NCBI GenBank assembly: GCA_019456405.1
Contig: WJXM01000041.1
Coordinates: forward strand, 1-50,467
From: Ferrovum sp.
Lineage (GTDB): Bacteria; Pseudomonadota; Gammaproteobacteria; Burkholderiales; Ferrovaceae
Reading direction: 5' to 3'
DNA length: 50,467 nucleotides
In this document: positions 1 to 15,126 of the stretch, piece after piece
Layout: each line of letters starts with the position of its first letter
How positions within the stretch are numbered: the stretch's first letter is position 1
Translations under genes and position numbers: made by a program
Notes under the pieces: generated by a model
What the model saw: the letters and a program-made list of their open reading frames with translations, nothing else
The model's database searches: none
What the model was told of the DNA's origin: nothing

Positions 1-27
1 GAACGGGGTACTGTCTATACTGGGGAC

Positions 28-1296
28 ATGGACCCTGCCCTGAAAATCCTGCGTGAGACTTTTGGATACAGGGAATTTCGTGGGTTCCAGGAGGAAGTGA
101 TTGAGCATGTCCGTGGGGGAGAGCATGCGCTGGTTCTGATGCCCACTGGCGGAGGCAAATCCCTGTGCTACCAGATTCCCGGATTGTTACGGACGGGCGT
201 GACGCTGGTCGTTTCTCCGCTCATCGCCCTGATGCAGGATCAGGTTCAGGCACTCAGGAAGCGCGGCATTGCTGCGGCATGCCTCAATTCGTTTCAACCC
301 GAGGGAGAGGCAAGGGACATTCAACATGCCCTGCGGGCTCATGAACTGAAATTCCTTTATCTGGCACCCGAGCGTTTGGTTCAGCGCCATTTTCAATCCA
401 TTCTGAAGGCGTTGTACGATAGGCGGCAAGTGGCGTTGTTTGCCATCGATGAATGTCATTGCATTGCTGAATGGGGGCATGATTTTCGTCCTGAATATCG
501 ACAGTTGACGGTGTTGGCGGATCGGTACCCGGGGGTTCCACGGATTGCAGTCACGGCAACGGCTGATGTTCATACCCGTCAGGAAATATGCGAGTCCCTG
601 AAACTGGGCGGAGCACGGTGTTTTGTCAGCAGTTTCGACCGGCCCAATCTGCATTACTGTGTGACGGAACGGAAGGCGGTCGTGCCCCAGGTGGAAAATT
701 TTCTTCAGCGGCACTGTGGGCAAGGTGGAATTGTGTATTGTCCTACTCGCCGCATGGTGGAAAGTCTCGCCATGCGGCTACAAACTTCTGGTTGGCCCTG
801 CCTGGTCTATCATGCGGGATTGAGTCCGGCCGTCCGGGAGCGGGCGCAGTACCAATTTCTACAGTCATCAGAATGGGTGATGATTGCAACGATTGCCTTT
901 GGTATGGGGGTGGACAAGCCGGACATTCGTTTTGTGATCCATCTGGCGTCCCCCCGTTCTCTCGAGGGGTATTATCAGGAAACCGGGAGGGCCGGACGGG
1001 ATGGACGGGTGTCCGAGGCATTGTTGCTCCATCATCCCGAGGACCTGTCACTTTCCTGTGGTCAAGGTGCGGGAACTGGAAATTCATTGCATCGCCGTGT
1101 ATCGCAAAGAAAGTGCGCAGCGGTGGAGAGTTTCATTCGTGATCGACGATGCCGACGACAAGTCTTGCTGGAATATTTTGGCGAAAGCCATGAGGGCAAT
1201 TGTGGGACGTGTGATGTCTGCAACTCCGCTTATCTGGATTGGTCGGGTCCTTTCAGGCGTCTTTCGACGATTTTGTTTGCGCCTTCCCGAAGGTAA
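28..1296 (+). CDS. recQ: RecQ-family ATP-dependent DNA helicase, C-terminally truncated
   Basis: A 3'-5' DNA helicase of the RecQ family, which unwinds recombination and replication intermediates. Seen: Walker A (MPTGGGKSLCYQ, about residues 39-50), the DECHC form of the DExH box, the SAT-like motif (VTATAD), motif VI (QETGRAGRDGR) and the family's Cys-rich zinc site (CRRQVLLEYFGE followed by CGTCDVC). The protein is 422 residues, against about 600 for full RecQ. It stops about 20 residues after the last zinc cysteine, so the winged-helix and HRDC domains are missing. The stop lies 3 nt from the end of the convergent HepT gene, which suggests that insertion of the toxin-antitoxin pair cut the gene. 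A naturally short RecQ is the alternative. GGGGA lies just upstream of the ATG, but the window edge hides most of the upstream region. Confidence 0.85.
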   Translation: MDPALKILRETFGYREFRGFQEEVIEHVRGGEHALVLMPTGGGKSLCYQIPGLLRTGVTLVVSPLIALMQDQVQALRKRGIAAACLNSFQPEGEARDIQHALRAHELKFLYLAPERLVQRHFQSILKALYDRRQVALFAIDECHCIAEWGHDFRPEYRQLTVLADRYPGVPRIAVTATADVHTRQEICESLKLGGARCFVSSFDRPNLHYCVTERKAVVPQVENFLQRHCGQGGIVYCPTRRMVESLAMRLQTSGWPCLVYHAGLSPAVRERAQYQFLQSSEWVMIATIAFGMGVDKPDIRFVIHLASPRSLEGYYQETGRAGRDGRVSEALLLHHPEDLSLSCGQGAGTGNSLHRRVSQRKCAAVESFIRDRRCRRQVLLEYFGESHEGNCGTCDVCNSAYLDWSGPFRRLSTILFAPSRR

Positions 1297-1299
1297 GGG

Positions 1300-1851
1300 T
1301 CAGGAGGAAGTGGAATCAGAAATACGGGATGTGATTTCAAAAAATTCCGAGTTGAAGTCCAGGCTGCCAGGCTTGATGCTAAGTTGCTCATCGCAGTGCA
1401 AAACAAAAGCTTGCGAAGTGCGATAGAGCACCTCGAGCAATTCATACAGACTATTAAAGTGATCGGCAATTTCCGCATAGTCAATTTCATAATCATGCGC
1501 GGCCAGATTACGGGCTGCTCTGAGTAATTGCCAAGAGTCAATCGAATCAATCACCGCATGTTTCTCATAGTAAGCCAGAACGTTCAGAAAAGAATCGCCG
1601 GGTTCACCCAACAAAATCTGCGCATGGCGCATGGCCGCCGCCAGCGTATCCTGTAACTTTGAGAAACGTTCATTAAAGGCAGACAAGGCTTCAAACAAGG
1701 TTTCGTCTTTTTTGTATTGACGCAATAATTGTCCATTCAGTAACCACGGTAACTTGCGTGAAGCTGCGTCCAGAAAATACACACAACGCTGGATCGCCTC
1801 CAGCAAATTACCCAGATGCGTTTTTTCAGCCAGCAATAAATCTGTTTTCAT
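1300..1851 (-). CDS. hepT: HepT-like HEPN ribonuclease toxin
   Basis: Probable toxin of a type VII (HEPN/MNT) toxin-antitoxin pair; family members are RNases silenced when the partner nucleotidyltransferase AMPylates a tyrosine. The HEPN signature RX4HXY is visible as RNLAAHDY: Arg114, His119 and the target Tyr121 in a 183-residue, mostly helical protein. The ATG overlaps the upstream antitoxin stop by 4 nt (ATGA at 1848-1851), as expected for a co-translated pair. At 183 aa it is longer than the commonest HepT proteins of about 130-140 aa, with an extended N-terminal helix and a Ser-rich tail. It converges on the truncated recQ gene. Confidence 0.8.
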   Translation of the reverse strand: MKTDLLLAEKTHLGNLLEAIQRCVYFLDAASRKLPWLLNGQLLRQYKKDETLFEALSAFNERFSKLQDTLAAAMRHAQILLGEPGDSFLNVLAYYEKHAVIDSIDSWQLLRAARNLAAHDYEIDYAEIADHFNSLYELLEVLYRTSQAFVLHCDEQLSIKPGSLDFNSEFFEITSRISDSTSS

Positions 1852-2138
1852 AGTAATACGCCCTGCATGTGCGCGATGGCCTGAAACGCGGTCCGGGAAG
1901 CGCCTTGCTGCATGGAGACAACGTCCACGGGTATCCCCAGATGAGACTCCAACGTCGACTTGATGCGTGCCCGCTGCAAGAATGAAAGTTTGGTTTCACT
2001 CTCAAGCAGTAGATCGAGATCACCCCCTCGAGCATCATCCTGCAGCCGGGAGCCGAATACATAAATACGGGCAGAAGTACCAAGTATACTTGCGACCGTC
2101 TTCCGTATGAACGCGATCTGATTTGTGTTCAATCGCAT
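1848..2138 (-). CDS. mntA: MntA-like nucleotidyltransferase antitoxin
   Basis: Minimal nucleotidyltransferase of about 96 residues, first gene of the HEPN/MNT pair. The pol-beta-type signature is present: FGS at residues 28-30 followed by DLD (Asp40, Asp42), giving GSX9DXD. In this family the enzyme transfers AMP from ATP to the toxin's tyrosine. I chose the ATG at 2138, where the conserved part (MRLNTNQ...) begins; an in-frame upstream start at 2186 would add 16 residues that look unlike the family. It is transcribed divergently from ilvD, with the intervening 194 nt holding both promoters. Confidence 0.8.
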   Translation of the reverse strand: MRLNTNQIAFIRKTVASILGTSARIYVFGSRLQDDARGGDLDLLLESETKLSFLQRARIKSTLESHLGIPVDVVSMQQGASRTAFQAIAHMQGVLL

Positions 2139-2332
2139 TGGAGCGATCCCCCCTTTGTCATTGCGACGACTATCTACCTTCACCACTTTTGATGGACCGA
2201 TTATACGCCCCCTGTTATAAATTCAGAGTCTCTTTGCCCATCAAACCCAAGAGCCCCTCAGAACGGGCATTGACAACTCGTGGGGCACGCGGCACCCTAA
2301 CGCTCTTGTTCGTTCGTTCTCGAGGAGATTCC

Positions 2333-4195
2333 ATGCCGACTTACCGTTCACGTACCACGACCCAGGGCCGCAACATGGCGGGAGCGCGCGCGCTGTGGCG
2401 CGCCACCGGCATGAAGGATGGCGATTTCGAGAAGCCGATCATCGCCGTCGTCAATTCATTCACACAGTTCGTGCCAGGGCATGTGCACCTGAAGGACCTC
2501 GGCCAGTTGGTGGCGCGCGAGATCGAAGCGGCCGGGGGCGTCGCGAAGGAATTCAATACGATCGCCGTCGATGACGGCATCGCGATGGGGCATGGCGGCA
2601 TGCTGTACTCGCTGCCGTCGCGCGACCTGATCGCCGACTCCGTCGAATACATGGTCAACGCGCACTGTGCCGATGCGATGGTGTGCATCTCGAACTGCGA
2701 CAAGATCACGCCCGGCATGCTGATGGCTGCGATGCGCCTCAATATCCCGGTGGTGTTCGTGTCCGGTGGTCCCATGGAGGCGGGCAAGGTGGTCAAGGTT
2801 GTCAACAATGAGAAGAAGATCCTCAAGCTCGATCTGATCGATGCGATGATCAAGGCGGGGGACGCCACGGTGTCCGATGCGGATGTGGCGGAAGTGGAGC
2901 GCTCAGCATGCCCTACCTGCGGTTCCTGCTCCGGCATGTTCACGGCAAACTCGATGAACTGCCTGACCGAGGCATTGGGCCTCTCGCTGCCGGGAAATGG
3001 TACGATCGTGGCCACCCATGCAGACCGCAAGGAGTTGTTCCTGCGCGCGGGTCGGTTGATCGTCGAACTGGCCAAGCGCTACTACGAGCAGGACGATGAC
3101 TCCGTCCTGCCGCGCAGCATCGCCGGCAAGGCGGCGTTCGAAAACGCGATGGCACTGGACGTTTCGATGGGCGGTTCCACCAATACAGTGCTGCACCTGC
3201 TGGCCGCCGCGCACGAAGCGCAACTGGAATTCACGATGGCCGACATCGACCGTATCTCGCGCAACGTGCCGTGCCTGTGCAAGGTGGCGCCGATGACGGA
3301 CAAGTTCCATATCGAAGACGTTCACCGCGCCGGTGGCATCATCGCAATTCTGGGCGAACTGGCGCGTGCCGGTCTGCTGAACACATCGCTGCCGACGGTG
3401 CATAGCCCGACGATGGGCGCGGCGATCGAGAAATACGACATCCGCCACAGCGACGACCAAGCGGTGCATCAACTGTTTCGCGCTGCGCCGGGCGGCGTGC
3501 CAACGCAGGTGGCGTTCTCGCAGTCCGAGCGTTACGAACAGAACGACCTCGATCGCAGCGCCGGTTGCATCCGTGACCGCGCGCACGCGTATTCCCAGGA
3601 TGGCGGCCTCGCCGTCCTGTATGGGAACATCGCGGAGAAGGGCTGCATCGTGAAAACGGCCGGCGTGGACGAAAGCATCCTGAAGTTCTCCGGCAAGGCG
3701 CGCGTGTTCGAAAGCCAGGATGCGGCGGTGGAAGCGATCCTCGGCGATACCGTGCATGCGGGCGATGTCGTCATCATCCGCTATGAAGGCCCGAAAGGCG
3801 GTCCGGGCATGCAGGAGATGCTGTACCCCACGTCGTATATCAAGTCGAAGGGACTCGGCAAGGCGTGTGCGCTGTTCACGGATGGCCGCTTTTCCGGCGG
3901 CTCCTCCGGCCTCGTGATCGGCCACGCCTCGCCGGAAGCGGCGGAAGGCGGCGCGATCGGCCTGGTGGAAGAGGGCGACATGATCGACATCGATATCCCG
4001 TCCCGCACGATCGACCTGCGCGTCACCGCCGAAGACTTGGCGAACCGCCGCGCTTTGATGGAAGCGCGCGGTCACGACGCATGGCAGCCGGTGAACCGCG
4101 TGCGCCCCGTCTCGCAGGCACTTCGAGCCTATGCTGCGCTGACGACTTCTGCCGATCGCGGCGCAGTGCGCGACCTGTCGCAATTGAAACGCTGA
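2333..4195 (+). CDS. ilvD: Dihydroxy-acid dehydratase
   Basis: Converts 2,3-dihydroxy-isovalerate and 2,3-dihydroxy-3-methylvalerate to 2-keto acids, the third step common to valine and isoleucine synthesis; cytosolic and Fe-S dependent. The 620 residues match the usual E. coli-like length of about 616. Conserved cysteine motifs are visible: [10 protein letters not shown] and [12 protein letters not shown], followed by [16 protein letters not shown]. The start at 2333 is preceded by CGAGGAG and begins at the family's MPxYRSRTTTxGRNMAG; the longer open frame upstream (from 2123) is not family-like. Codons are strongly GC-ending, with long runs of GCG/CGC, unlike the flanking genes. This suggests acquisition from a high-GC relative or replacement of the native copy. 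Confidence 0.95.
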   Translation: MPTYRSRTTTQGRNMAGARALWRATGMKDGDFEKPIIAVVNSFTQFVPGHVHLKDLGQLVAREIEAAGGVAKEFNTIAVDDGIAMGHGGMLYSLPSRDLIADSVEYMVNAHCADAMVCISNCDKITPGMLMAAMRLNIPVVFVSGGPMEAGKVVKVVNNEKKILKLDLIDAMIKAGDATVSDADVAEVERSACPTCGSCSGMFTANSMNCLTEALGLSLPGNGTIVATHADRKELFLRAGRLIVELAKRYYEQDDDSVLPRSIAGKAAFENAMALDVSMGGSTNTVLHLLAAAHEAQLEFTMADIDRISRNVPCLCKVAPMTDKFHIEDVHRAGGIIAILGELARAGLLNTSLPTVHSPTMGAAIEKYDIRHSDDQAVHQLFRAAPGGVPTQVAFSQSERYEQNDLDRSAGCIRDRAHAYSQDGGLAVLYGNIAEKGCIVKTAGVDESILKFSGKARVFESQDAAVEAILGDTVHAGDVVIIRYEGPKGGPGMQEMLYPTSYIKSKGLGKACALFTDGRFSGGSSGLVIGHASPEAAEGGAIGLVEEGDMIDIDIPSRTIDLRVTAEDLANRRALMEARGHDAWQPVNRVRPVSQALRAYAALTTSADRGAVRDLSQLKR

Positions 4196-4340
4196 CGACC
4201 CCCTCACGTCACGCGATGTCTGAGACGGCAGCCAGGATGCGAATTGACACAATTTGCTCCGACAACTGGACTAGAATGGCCCATTGAGGTCAGTCCTGTC
4301 GAGCGGGGCAGTGGAGACCTCTGTCAAGGGAGAAGTGGGA

Positions 4341-5255
4341 ATGAAGATCGGAATGATGGGGTTGGGCAAGATGGGGGGGAATATGGCGACCCGATTGGCG
4401 CGCGCCGGGGTGACCGTGGTGGGCTATGACCATTCGCCTGAAGTGGTTCGTTCCTGGGTAGCGTCCGCAGGTATTGTGGGGGCCGAGTCGGTGGAAGCCT
4501 TGATTGCCGCGCTTCCTGCGCCCCGGGTGATCTGGCTGATGTTGCCCAGCGGTGCCATTACCGAAGAACAACTGGTGGGATTGAGTCAGCGCCTTGCGCC
4601 GGGCGATGTGGTGGTGGATGGAGGAAATTCCAACTATCACGACAGCGAGCGGCGAGCGGCATTGTTGGCCGAGAAAGGCATCGGTTTCATGGATGCCGGT
4701 ACCTCCGGCGGGGTGTGGGGGTTGGAAAACGGCTATTGCCTGATGGTGGGAGGGACTCCGGAAGTTGCTCGGCAAGTGCGGCCTTTTCTCGAGATTCTGG
4801 CGCCTCATCCCGAGCGGGGTTGGGCCCATGTGGGACCGGTAGGGGCAGGACATTATGTCAAAATGATTCACAACGGCATCGAGTACGGCATGATGCAGTC
4901 CCTGGCGGAAGGATTGGCCCTGCTGCAGGGGAAAACGACCTTTGATCTCGATTTGGCCCAGATCACCGATCTTTGGGGGGAGGGGTCGGTGGTTCGGAGT
5001 TGGCTGCTCGAACTGACGGCGGATGCTCTGCGCAAGGGCGTGGACTGGAATCAGATGGCGGCAGTGGTGGCCGATTCCGGGGAAGGGCGTTGGACGGCCA
5101 TCGAGGCCATCGAACAGGGTGTACCCGCACCGGTGCTCAGTCTGGCCCTGCATCTGCGTTTTCAGAGTCAGGATCGGGAGGCGCTGACCTTCAAACTGCT
5201 CTCGGTGATGCGCCACGCTTTTGGCGGGCATGCCATTCAAGCCAGTGGACAGTGA
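4341..5255 (+). CDS. gnd: 6-phosphogluconate dehydrogenase, short (decarboxylating) form
   Basis: Oxidises and decarboxylates 6-phosphogluconate to ribulose 5-phosphate. The 304 residues correspond to the short GndA/YqeC-like class, not the 470-aa enterobacterial enzyme. Seen: the Rossmann motif GLGKMG at residues 7-12; substrate-site motif DAGTSGGVWG; catalytic Lys-containing segment HYVKMIHNGIEYG. The second beta strand ends in Asp (VGYDHS), where NADP-specific enzymes usually carry Asn-Arg. By inference this one may prefer NAD+. The start ATG at 4341 follows GGGAGAAGTGGGA; the open frame extends upstream to 4284 without family similarity. First gene of gnd-zwf-pgl, 13 nt before zwf. Confidence 0.92.
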   Translation: MKIGMMGLGKMGGNMATRLARAGVTVVGYDHSPEVVRSWVASAGIVGAESVEALIAALPAPRVIWLMLPSGAITEEQLVGLSQRLAPGDVVVDGGNSNYHDSERRAALLAEKGIGFMDAGTSGGVWGLENGYCLMVGGTPEVARQVRPFLEILAPHPERGWAHVGPVGAGHYVKMIHNGIEYGMMQSLAEGLALLQGKTTFDLDLAQITDLWGEGSVVRSWLLELTADALRKGVDWNQMAAVVADSGEGRWTAIEAIEQGVPAPVLSLALHLRFQSQDREALTFKLLSVMRHAFGGHAIQASGQ

Positions 5256-5268
5256 ACAGGAGCGGCTC

Positions 5269-6759
5269 ATGAAGGAACTCGAACCGACCACATTGGTGAT
5301 TTTTGGGGCTGCGGGCAATCTGGCGCGGCACAAATTGATTCCGGCTTTGTTTCAGTTGGAGCGTCTGGGGCGTTTGCCTGCGTCGCTGACGCTTCTGGGG
5401 CTGAGTCTCGAAGAGGAAAACCAGGACACCTGGCGCGCCAAGATTCAGCAACTGTTTCCTCAGGAAAAGAATGCGTCGATCGAACAGTTTCTGGCCCGCT
5501 GGCATTATCAGCGCATCGATCCCAGTGATTCCGCTTCCTATCAGGCGCTTCAGACCACCTTGAAAGATGAGGGGGTGTTCCCCACCAATCACGTGTTCTA
5601 CATGGCGGTGCGTCCGGCGGACTATCCGGGCATCATCGACCAGTTGGGTACTCAGGGCTTGTTGCAGGAAAAGAATGGCTGGCGCCGGGTGGTGATCGAA
5701 AAACCCTTCGGCTATGACCTGCTGAGCGCCGAGACACTGCAAGCCGGATTATACCGTCACTTGCAGGAACATCAGATCTATCGCATCGACCATTATCTGG
5801 GCAAGGGAACGGTCCAGAACGTCCTGGTGTTCCGGTTTGCCAATGTTCTGCTCGAACCTCTGTGGAATCACCATCACATCGATCATGTGCAGATCACCCA
5901 CTCGGAGACCCAGGGTATCGAGGGGCGCGCCGATTACTATGAAGGGGCGGGTGCCCTGCGCGACATGATCCAGAGTCACCTGTTGCAGGTGCTGACCCTG
6001 GTGGCCATGGAGCCGCCCGTTTCGCTGGAGGCAGAGCATCTGCGGGACGAAAAGGTCAAGGTATTGCAGTCGATTCGTGCCATTCCCCCCAATGCCGTGC
6101 ATGCCCATGCCTTTCGCGCTCAATATATCGGGGGGGCAGTTCATGGTGAAACCGTTCCGGGATATCGAGAGGAATCGGGAGTGGCCCCTGACAGTACCAC
6201 TGAAACCTACGCGGCCATGAAATTGTACATCGATAACTGGCGCTGGGCTGGCGTGCCGTTTTACCTGCGCACCGGAAAACGGCTGGCCGAAAACAGTTCG
6301 GCGGTTTACATCCGATTCAAGACGCCGCCCCAGGATCTGCTGCGGGGCGTACGGTCGGGACCGGCACAGCCCAACTGGATCATGCTGGGTATTCAGCCGG
6401 ACGAATGTTTGCGCGTGGAGATGCAGGTTCGCATGCCGGGACTCGAATTGCAGACCCGTACCTTGAGTCTGGACGCTACCTACCGGCAAGGGGATGAAAC
6501 CGATTACAGCGCCTATGAAGAATTGTTGCTGGACGTGATCAAGGGCGATCATTCCCTGTTTTTGCGGATCGATGAGGTGGAATCGGCCTGGAAGATCGTC
6601 GACCCAATCCTCAAGGTATGGGCCACGGAACGGGAATTCATCCAGACCTATCCGGCGGGAACCTGGGGACCCCGAGGGACTTACCGTCTCTTTTCGCATG
6701 AAGATCAATTCTGGCGTCACGGTCTCGATCCGTCGGGAGCCGATCTTCACCCTTTCTGA
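5269..6759 (+). CDS. zwf: Glucose-6-phosphate 1-dehydrogenase
   Basis: Oxidises glucose 6-phosphate to 6-phosphogluconolactone, the entry to the oxidative pentose phosphate pathway. It has 496 residues, the normal size. The N-terminal coenzyme motif is GAAGNLARHK (residues about 13-22), with Asn in place of the usual Asp of GxxGDLA. The active-site motif RIDHYLGK begins at residue 172. EKPFG and the later FYLRTGKRL are also typical. The ATG at 5269 follows ACAGGAGC; the upstream in-frame ATG at 5221 lies inside gnd. Flanked by gnd and pgl, so one transcript supplies all three oxidative-branch enzymes. Confidence 0.95.
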   Translation: MKELEPTTLVIFGAAGNLARHKLIPALFQLERLGRLPASLTLLGLSLEEENQDTWRAKIQQLFPQEKNASIEQFLARWHYQRIDPSDSASYQALQTTLKDEGVFPTNHVFYMAVRPADYPGIIDQLGTQGLLQEKNGWRRVVIEKPFGYDLLSAETLQAGLYRHLQEHQIYRIDHYLGKGTVQNVLVFRFANVLLEPLWNHHHIDHVQITHSETQGIEGRADYYEGAGALRDMIQSHLLQVLTLVAMEPPVSLEAEHLRDEKVKVLQSIRAIPPNAVHAHAFRAQYIGGAVHGETVPGYREESGVAPDSTTETYAAMKLYIDNWRWAGVPFYLRTGKRLAENSSAVYIRFKTPPQDLLRGVRSGPAQPNWIMLGIQPDECLRVEMQVRMPGLELQTRTLSLDATYRQGDETDYSAYEELLLDVIKGDHSLFLRIDEVESAWKIVDPILKVWATEREFIQTYPAGTWGPRGTYRLFSHEDQFWRHGLDPSGADLHPF

Positions 6760-6763
6760 GGCC

Positions 6764-7471
6764 GTGATCGACGTGCAGACTTTTCTCTGGAAAGACCATG
6801 GTCGGGTTTACCTATACCCGGATCCGGAGTCTCTCGCATTGGGCGCTACAGAGCACCTGGTACGGATCCTCCGGACGGGTCTGGCGCAGGCCCCCCACTT
6901 TCATTGGGTGCTGGCGGGCGGCAAAACGCCTGCCGCCTGTTATCGTCAGATGACCAGAGAAACTTTGGATTGGCAGCGACTGGACCTCTCCCTGGGCGAT
7001 GAACGGTGCCTTCCCGTGGACCACCCGGAGCGTAACGATACCTTGATTCGAAATACCCTGCTCCAGGCCGAAGGGCCCCGTTTGGCGCGCTTCGAGCCCA
7101 TGCGGGCGGAATGGGGGGCCGAGGTCGCCAGCGCCCATCATGTCAAGGTGTTGGAGACGTTGGGGCCCATCGATCTGGTGATGCTGGGAATGGGCGAAGA
7201 TGGCCATACGGCGAGCCTGTTTCCAGGGCACGCCAGCCTGTCATCCCAAGCCCCGGTGGTGCCCGAGTTTTCAGCGCCCAAACCTCCCCCGGAACGAATT
7301 TCATTGGGTTTGACCCTGTTGCAGAAAGCCCGTCAACGGGTTTTTCTGGTGAGCGGGGAGAGTAAGCGCGCCATCCTGCAGGCGCTCGACCGGGGGCAGT
7401 GCCTGCCGGTTGGGCAGGTGGGCGCAGGCGATTGGTTCATCGATCAGGACGCGTGGTTCGAGCGTCAGTAA
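6764..7471 (+). CDS. pgl: 6-phosphogluconolactonase
   Basis: Hydrolyses 6-phosphogluconolactone, the step between Zwf and Gnd. The DevB/SOL-type motifs are clear: VLAGGKTP, LSLGDERCLP and the MGMGEDGHTASLFPG signature. About 235 residues from the chosen start, normal for the family. No ATG fits well. I place the start at GTG 6764, 4 nt after the zwf stop, with TGAGG at the junction as a ribosome site; GTG 6773 is the alternative. The open frame also runs back into zwf (from 6572), but that part is not family-like. It ends 10 nt before the convergent dnaE stop. Confidence 0.9.
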   Translation: MIDVQTFLWKDHGRVYLYPDPESLALGATEHLVRILRTGLAQAPHFHWVLAGGKTPAACYRQMTRETLDWQRLDLSLGDERCLPVDHPERNDTLIRNTLLQAEGPRLARFEPMRAEWGAEVASAHHVKVLETLGPIDLVMLGMGEDGHTASLFPGHASLSSQAPVVPEFSAPKPPPERISLGLTLLQKARQRVFLVSGESKRAILQALDRGQCLPVGQVGAGDWFIDQDAWFERQ

Positions 7472-7481
7472 AAATTGCGGG

Positions 7482-13050
<5,569 letters not shown>

Positions 13051-13160
13051 GGATGATCCTGAGAAAATTGGTCCGACTACAAAAGCTTCCCGAACGGGAC
13101 CGATGACGATCGGCAATCCGACATTGTATCAATCCGGTGCGGGATTTTCGAGACTCATAC

Positions 13161-13166
13161 TATAAT
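13161..13166 (+). promoter_or_regulatory. Candidate -10 element of apbC
   Basis: A perfect TATAAT lies 43 nt before the apbC start codon in the 158-nt gap between the divergent metG and apbC genes. I see no good -35 hexamer at 16-18 nt, so only the -10 is supported. Confidence 0.35.
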
Positions 13167-13208
13167 GATTTGCTAAACCGTCCTCTCATCACCGATTCAG
13201 GAGAAAAT

Positions 13209-14291
13209 ATGCCCAATCTCGCCGCAGAAGTACGTCTTCAGGGTTTTATCGACCCCAATACGGGTAAGCCGTTGGGCCCAAAGGCCTTGCAGGCGCTGAC
13301 TCAGGATCAGGGTCACTTGAAGGTGACGGTGGCTTTGGGCTATCCCGTGGCAACTCTCGGGGAAACCGTGATTCAGGGGTTAAGCAAGGAACTGGGCAGT
13401 GTTGAAGGCGTGACGGCGGTCACGGTCACCCTGGTCAGTCGGATCAAGGCGCATGCGGTGCAGGCAGGGCTTGCGCCGATCAAGGGGGTTCGCAACGTGA
13501 TCGCCGTGGCCTCCGGCAAGGGCGGGGTGGGCAAGTCCACGACTGCCGTCAATCTGGCCCTGGCCCTGCAGGCCGAGGGCGCCCGTGTGGGCATGCTGGA
13601 TGCCGATATTTATGGCCCATCCCAGCCGACCATGCTGGGTATTCAAGGAAATCCGGAAACCCATGAAGACGGGGAATCCATGAAACCGCTCATGGGACAT
13701 GGGCTACAGACCATGTCGGTGGGATTTCTGATCGACCCCGATCAGCCCATGGTATGGCGGGGTCCCATGGTGACCCAGGCGCTGGAACAACTGTTGCGCG
13801 ACACTCATTGGGAGGATCTGGATTACCTGATCGTCGATATGCCGCCCGGAACGGGGGATGTCCAACTGACCTTGGCCCAGAAGGTTCCTGTCACCGGCGC
13901 GGTGATCGTGACCACGCCTCAGGACATCGCGCTCCTCGATGCGCGCAAAGGTTTCAAGATGTTCGAAAAGGTGGGGGTGCCCGTTTTGGGGGTAGTGGAA
14001 AACATGAGTACGCACGTCTGTTCGAACTGTGGTCACGAAGAACCCATCTTTGGCAAAGGGGGGGCCGAACGCATGTGTGCCGACTTTGGTACGGAATTGA
14101 TCGGCGCGTTGCCGCTCGATATCCGCATCCGGGAACAGACCGATTCGGGAAATCCCACGGTGATTTCCGACCCCCGTGGCTCGTTGGCGCAAACCTATCG
14201 TAAAATAGCGCAACGTGTGGCTCTCAAGGTGGCGCAGCGGAGCGAGAATCCCAGCGTCAGGTTTCCCAAGATCGTGGTGCAGAACACTTGA
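13209..14291 (+). CDS. apbC: Mrp/ApbC iron-sulfur cluster carrier ATPase
   Basis: P-loop scaffold protein that binds and transfers Fe-S clusters to apoproteins. It has 360 residues. Order: N-terminal MIP18/DUF59 domain (about 1-85), deviant Walker [29 protein letters not shown], the switch [12 protein letters not shown], and the C-terminal cluster-binding CxxC in [11 protein letters not shown]. The ATG at 13209 follows CAGGAGAAAAT. The earlier in-frame ATG at 13137 adds sequence unlike the family. Together with dcd downstream this order is common in proteobacteria, though usually metG and apbC are divergent, as here. Confidence 0.93.
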   Translation: MPNLAAEVRLQGFIDPNTGKPLGPKALQALTQDQGHLKVTVALGYPVATLGETVIQGLSKELGSVEGVTAVTVTLVSRIKAHAVQAGLAPIKGVRNVIAVASGKGGVGKSTTAVNLALALQAEGARVGMLDADIYGPSQPTMLGIQGNPETHEDGESMKPLMGHGLQTMSVGFLIDPDQPMVWRGPMVTQALEQLLRDTHWEDLDYLIVDMPPGTGDVQLTLAQKVPVTGAVIVTTPQDIALLDARKGFKMFEKVGVPVLGVVENMSTHVCSNCGHEEPIFGKGGAERMCADFGTELIGALPLDIRIREQTDSGNPTVISDPRGSLAQTYRKIAQRVALKVAQRSENPSVRFPKIVVQNT

Positions 14292-14352
14292 ACAGGGGAG
14301 CCTGGAGAGCGGGGGACTTTTCCGGGGTGGGGTGGTGGTTGAGGAGATCGAG

Positions 14353-14919
14353 ATGAGTATCAAAGCGGACCGCTGGATTCGTCGTATGGCTGAAGAACAC
14401 GGCATGATTGAGCCCTTTGAGCCAGGACAGGTCAAAGAGGTGAATGGGCAACGCATCGTTTCCTATGGGACGTCCAGTTACGGCTATGATATCCGCTGTT
14501 CAGACGAATTCAAGTTGTTCACCAATATCAACTCCACCATCGTTGATCCGAAAAATTTTGATGCCAACTCCTTTGTGGATGTCAAGGCACCGGTCTGCAT
14601 CATTCCACCCAATTCCTTCGCTCTGGCCCGAACGGTGGAGTATTTTCGCATTCCACGCACGGTCTTGACGATCTGTCTGGGAAAGTCTACCTATGCCCGA
14701 TGTGGCATCATCGTCAATGTCACCCCCTTCGAACCCGAGTGGGAAGGGTATGTCACCCTGGAGTTTTCGAATACCACTCCGTTACCTGCCAAAATTTATG
14801 CCAATGAGGGGGTTGCCCAGGTAATCTTCTTCGAATCGGATGAGACCTGTGAAGTGTCTTACCGTGACCGGGGCGGAAAGTATCAGGGACAGAGCGGTGT
14901 CACCCTCCCTAAAATTTGA
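14353..14919 (+). CDS. dcd: dCTP deaminase
   Basis: Converts dCTP to dUTP, the main source of dUMP for thymidylate synthesis in proteobacteria. It has 188 residues. Family landmarks: [21 protein letters not shown] at the start, [20 protein letters not shown], the catalytic Glu segment [17 protein letters not shown], and the C-terminal [14 protein letters not shown] tail that closes over the triphosphate. ATG 14353 has GAGGAG 7 nt upstream; the in-frame ATG at 14215 lies inside apbC. The 254 nt after this gene hold no gene, only the regulatory candidates listed below. Confidence 0.95.
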   Translation: MSIKADRWIRRMAEEHGMIEPFEPGQVKEVNGQRIVSYGTSSYGYDIRCSDEFKLFTNINSTIVDPKNFDANSFVDVKAPVCIIPPNSFALARTVEYFRIPRTVLTICLGKSTYARCGIIVNVTPFEPEWEGYVTLEFSNTTPLPAKIYANEGVAQVIFFESDETCEVSYRDRGGKYQGQSGVTLPKI

Positions 14920-15022
14920 ATGGCCGGGAATGCTGGAATTTTTCGGACTGGCTTTGTGTACAGGGTTTCATCACGCCGGGAGGAAAGATTCTTTATTCCT
15001 TTGCAGGATACGATCGTCACAC

Positions 15023-15036
15023 CTGTAAATTTACAG
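15023..15036. promoter_or_regulatory. 14-bp perfect palindrome upstream of flhD
   Basis: CTGTAAATTTACAG reads the same on both strands, about 140 nt before the flhD start. It has the look of an operator for a dimeric regulator. It resembles a LexA box (CTGT-N8-ACAG) but has only 6 nt between the half sites, so I do not call LexA. Confidence 0.45.
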
Positions 15037-15126
15037 TGAACTGATTTTTACCGACCGGTCCATGGGCAGTGGATCCGGGATTTATTTCCCTTTGGGGCAG
15101 CAGGCTTTCTTTCTTTATAGTCAGGA

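Noticed and set aside
1001-1426. Frameshift in recQ continuing in another frame
   Set aside because: The zinc-binding CRRQVLLEYFGE and CGTCDVC lie in the main frame, and the other frame has no RecQ similarity.
2903-4252. 449-aa minus-strand open frame over ilvD
   Set aside because: Arg/His-rich shadow caused by GC-rich codons; ilvD is fully conserved on the other strand.
4244-4277. Promoter TTGACA...TAGAAT before gnd
   Set aside because: The spacer is 22 nt, too long for sigma-70.
15023-15036. LexA (SOS) box
   Set aside because: CTGT and ACAG are separated by 6 nt; proteobacterial LexA needs 8.
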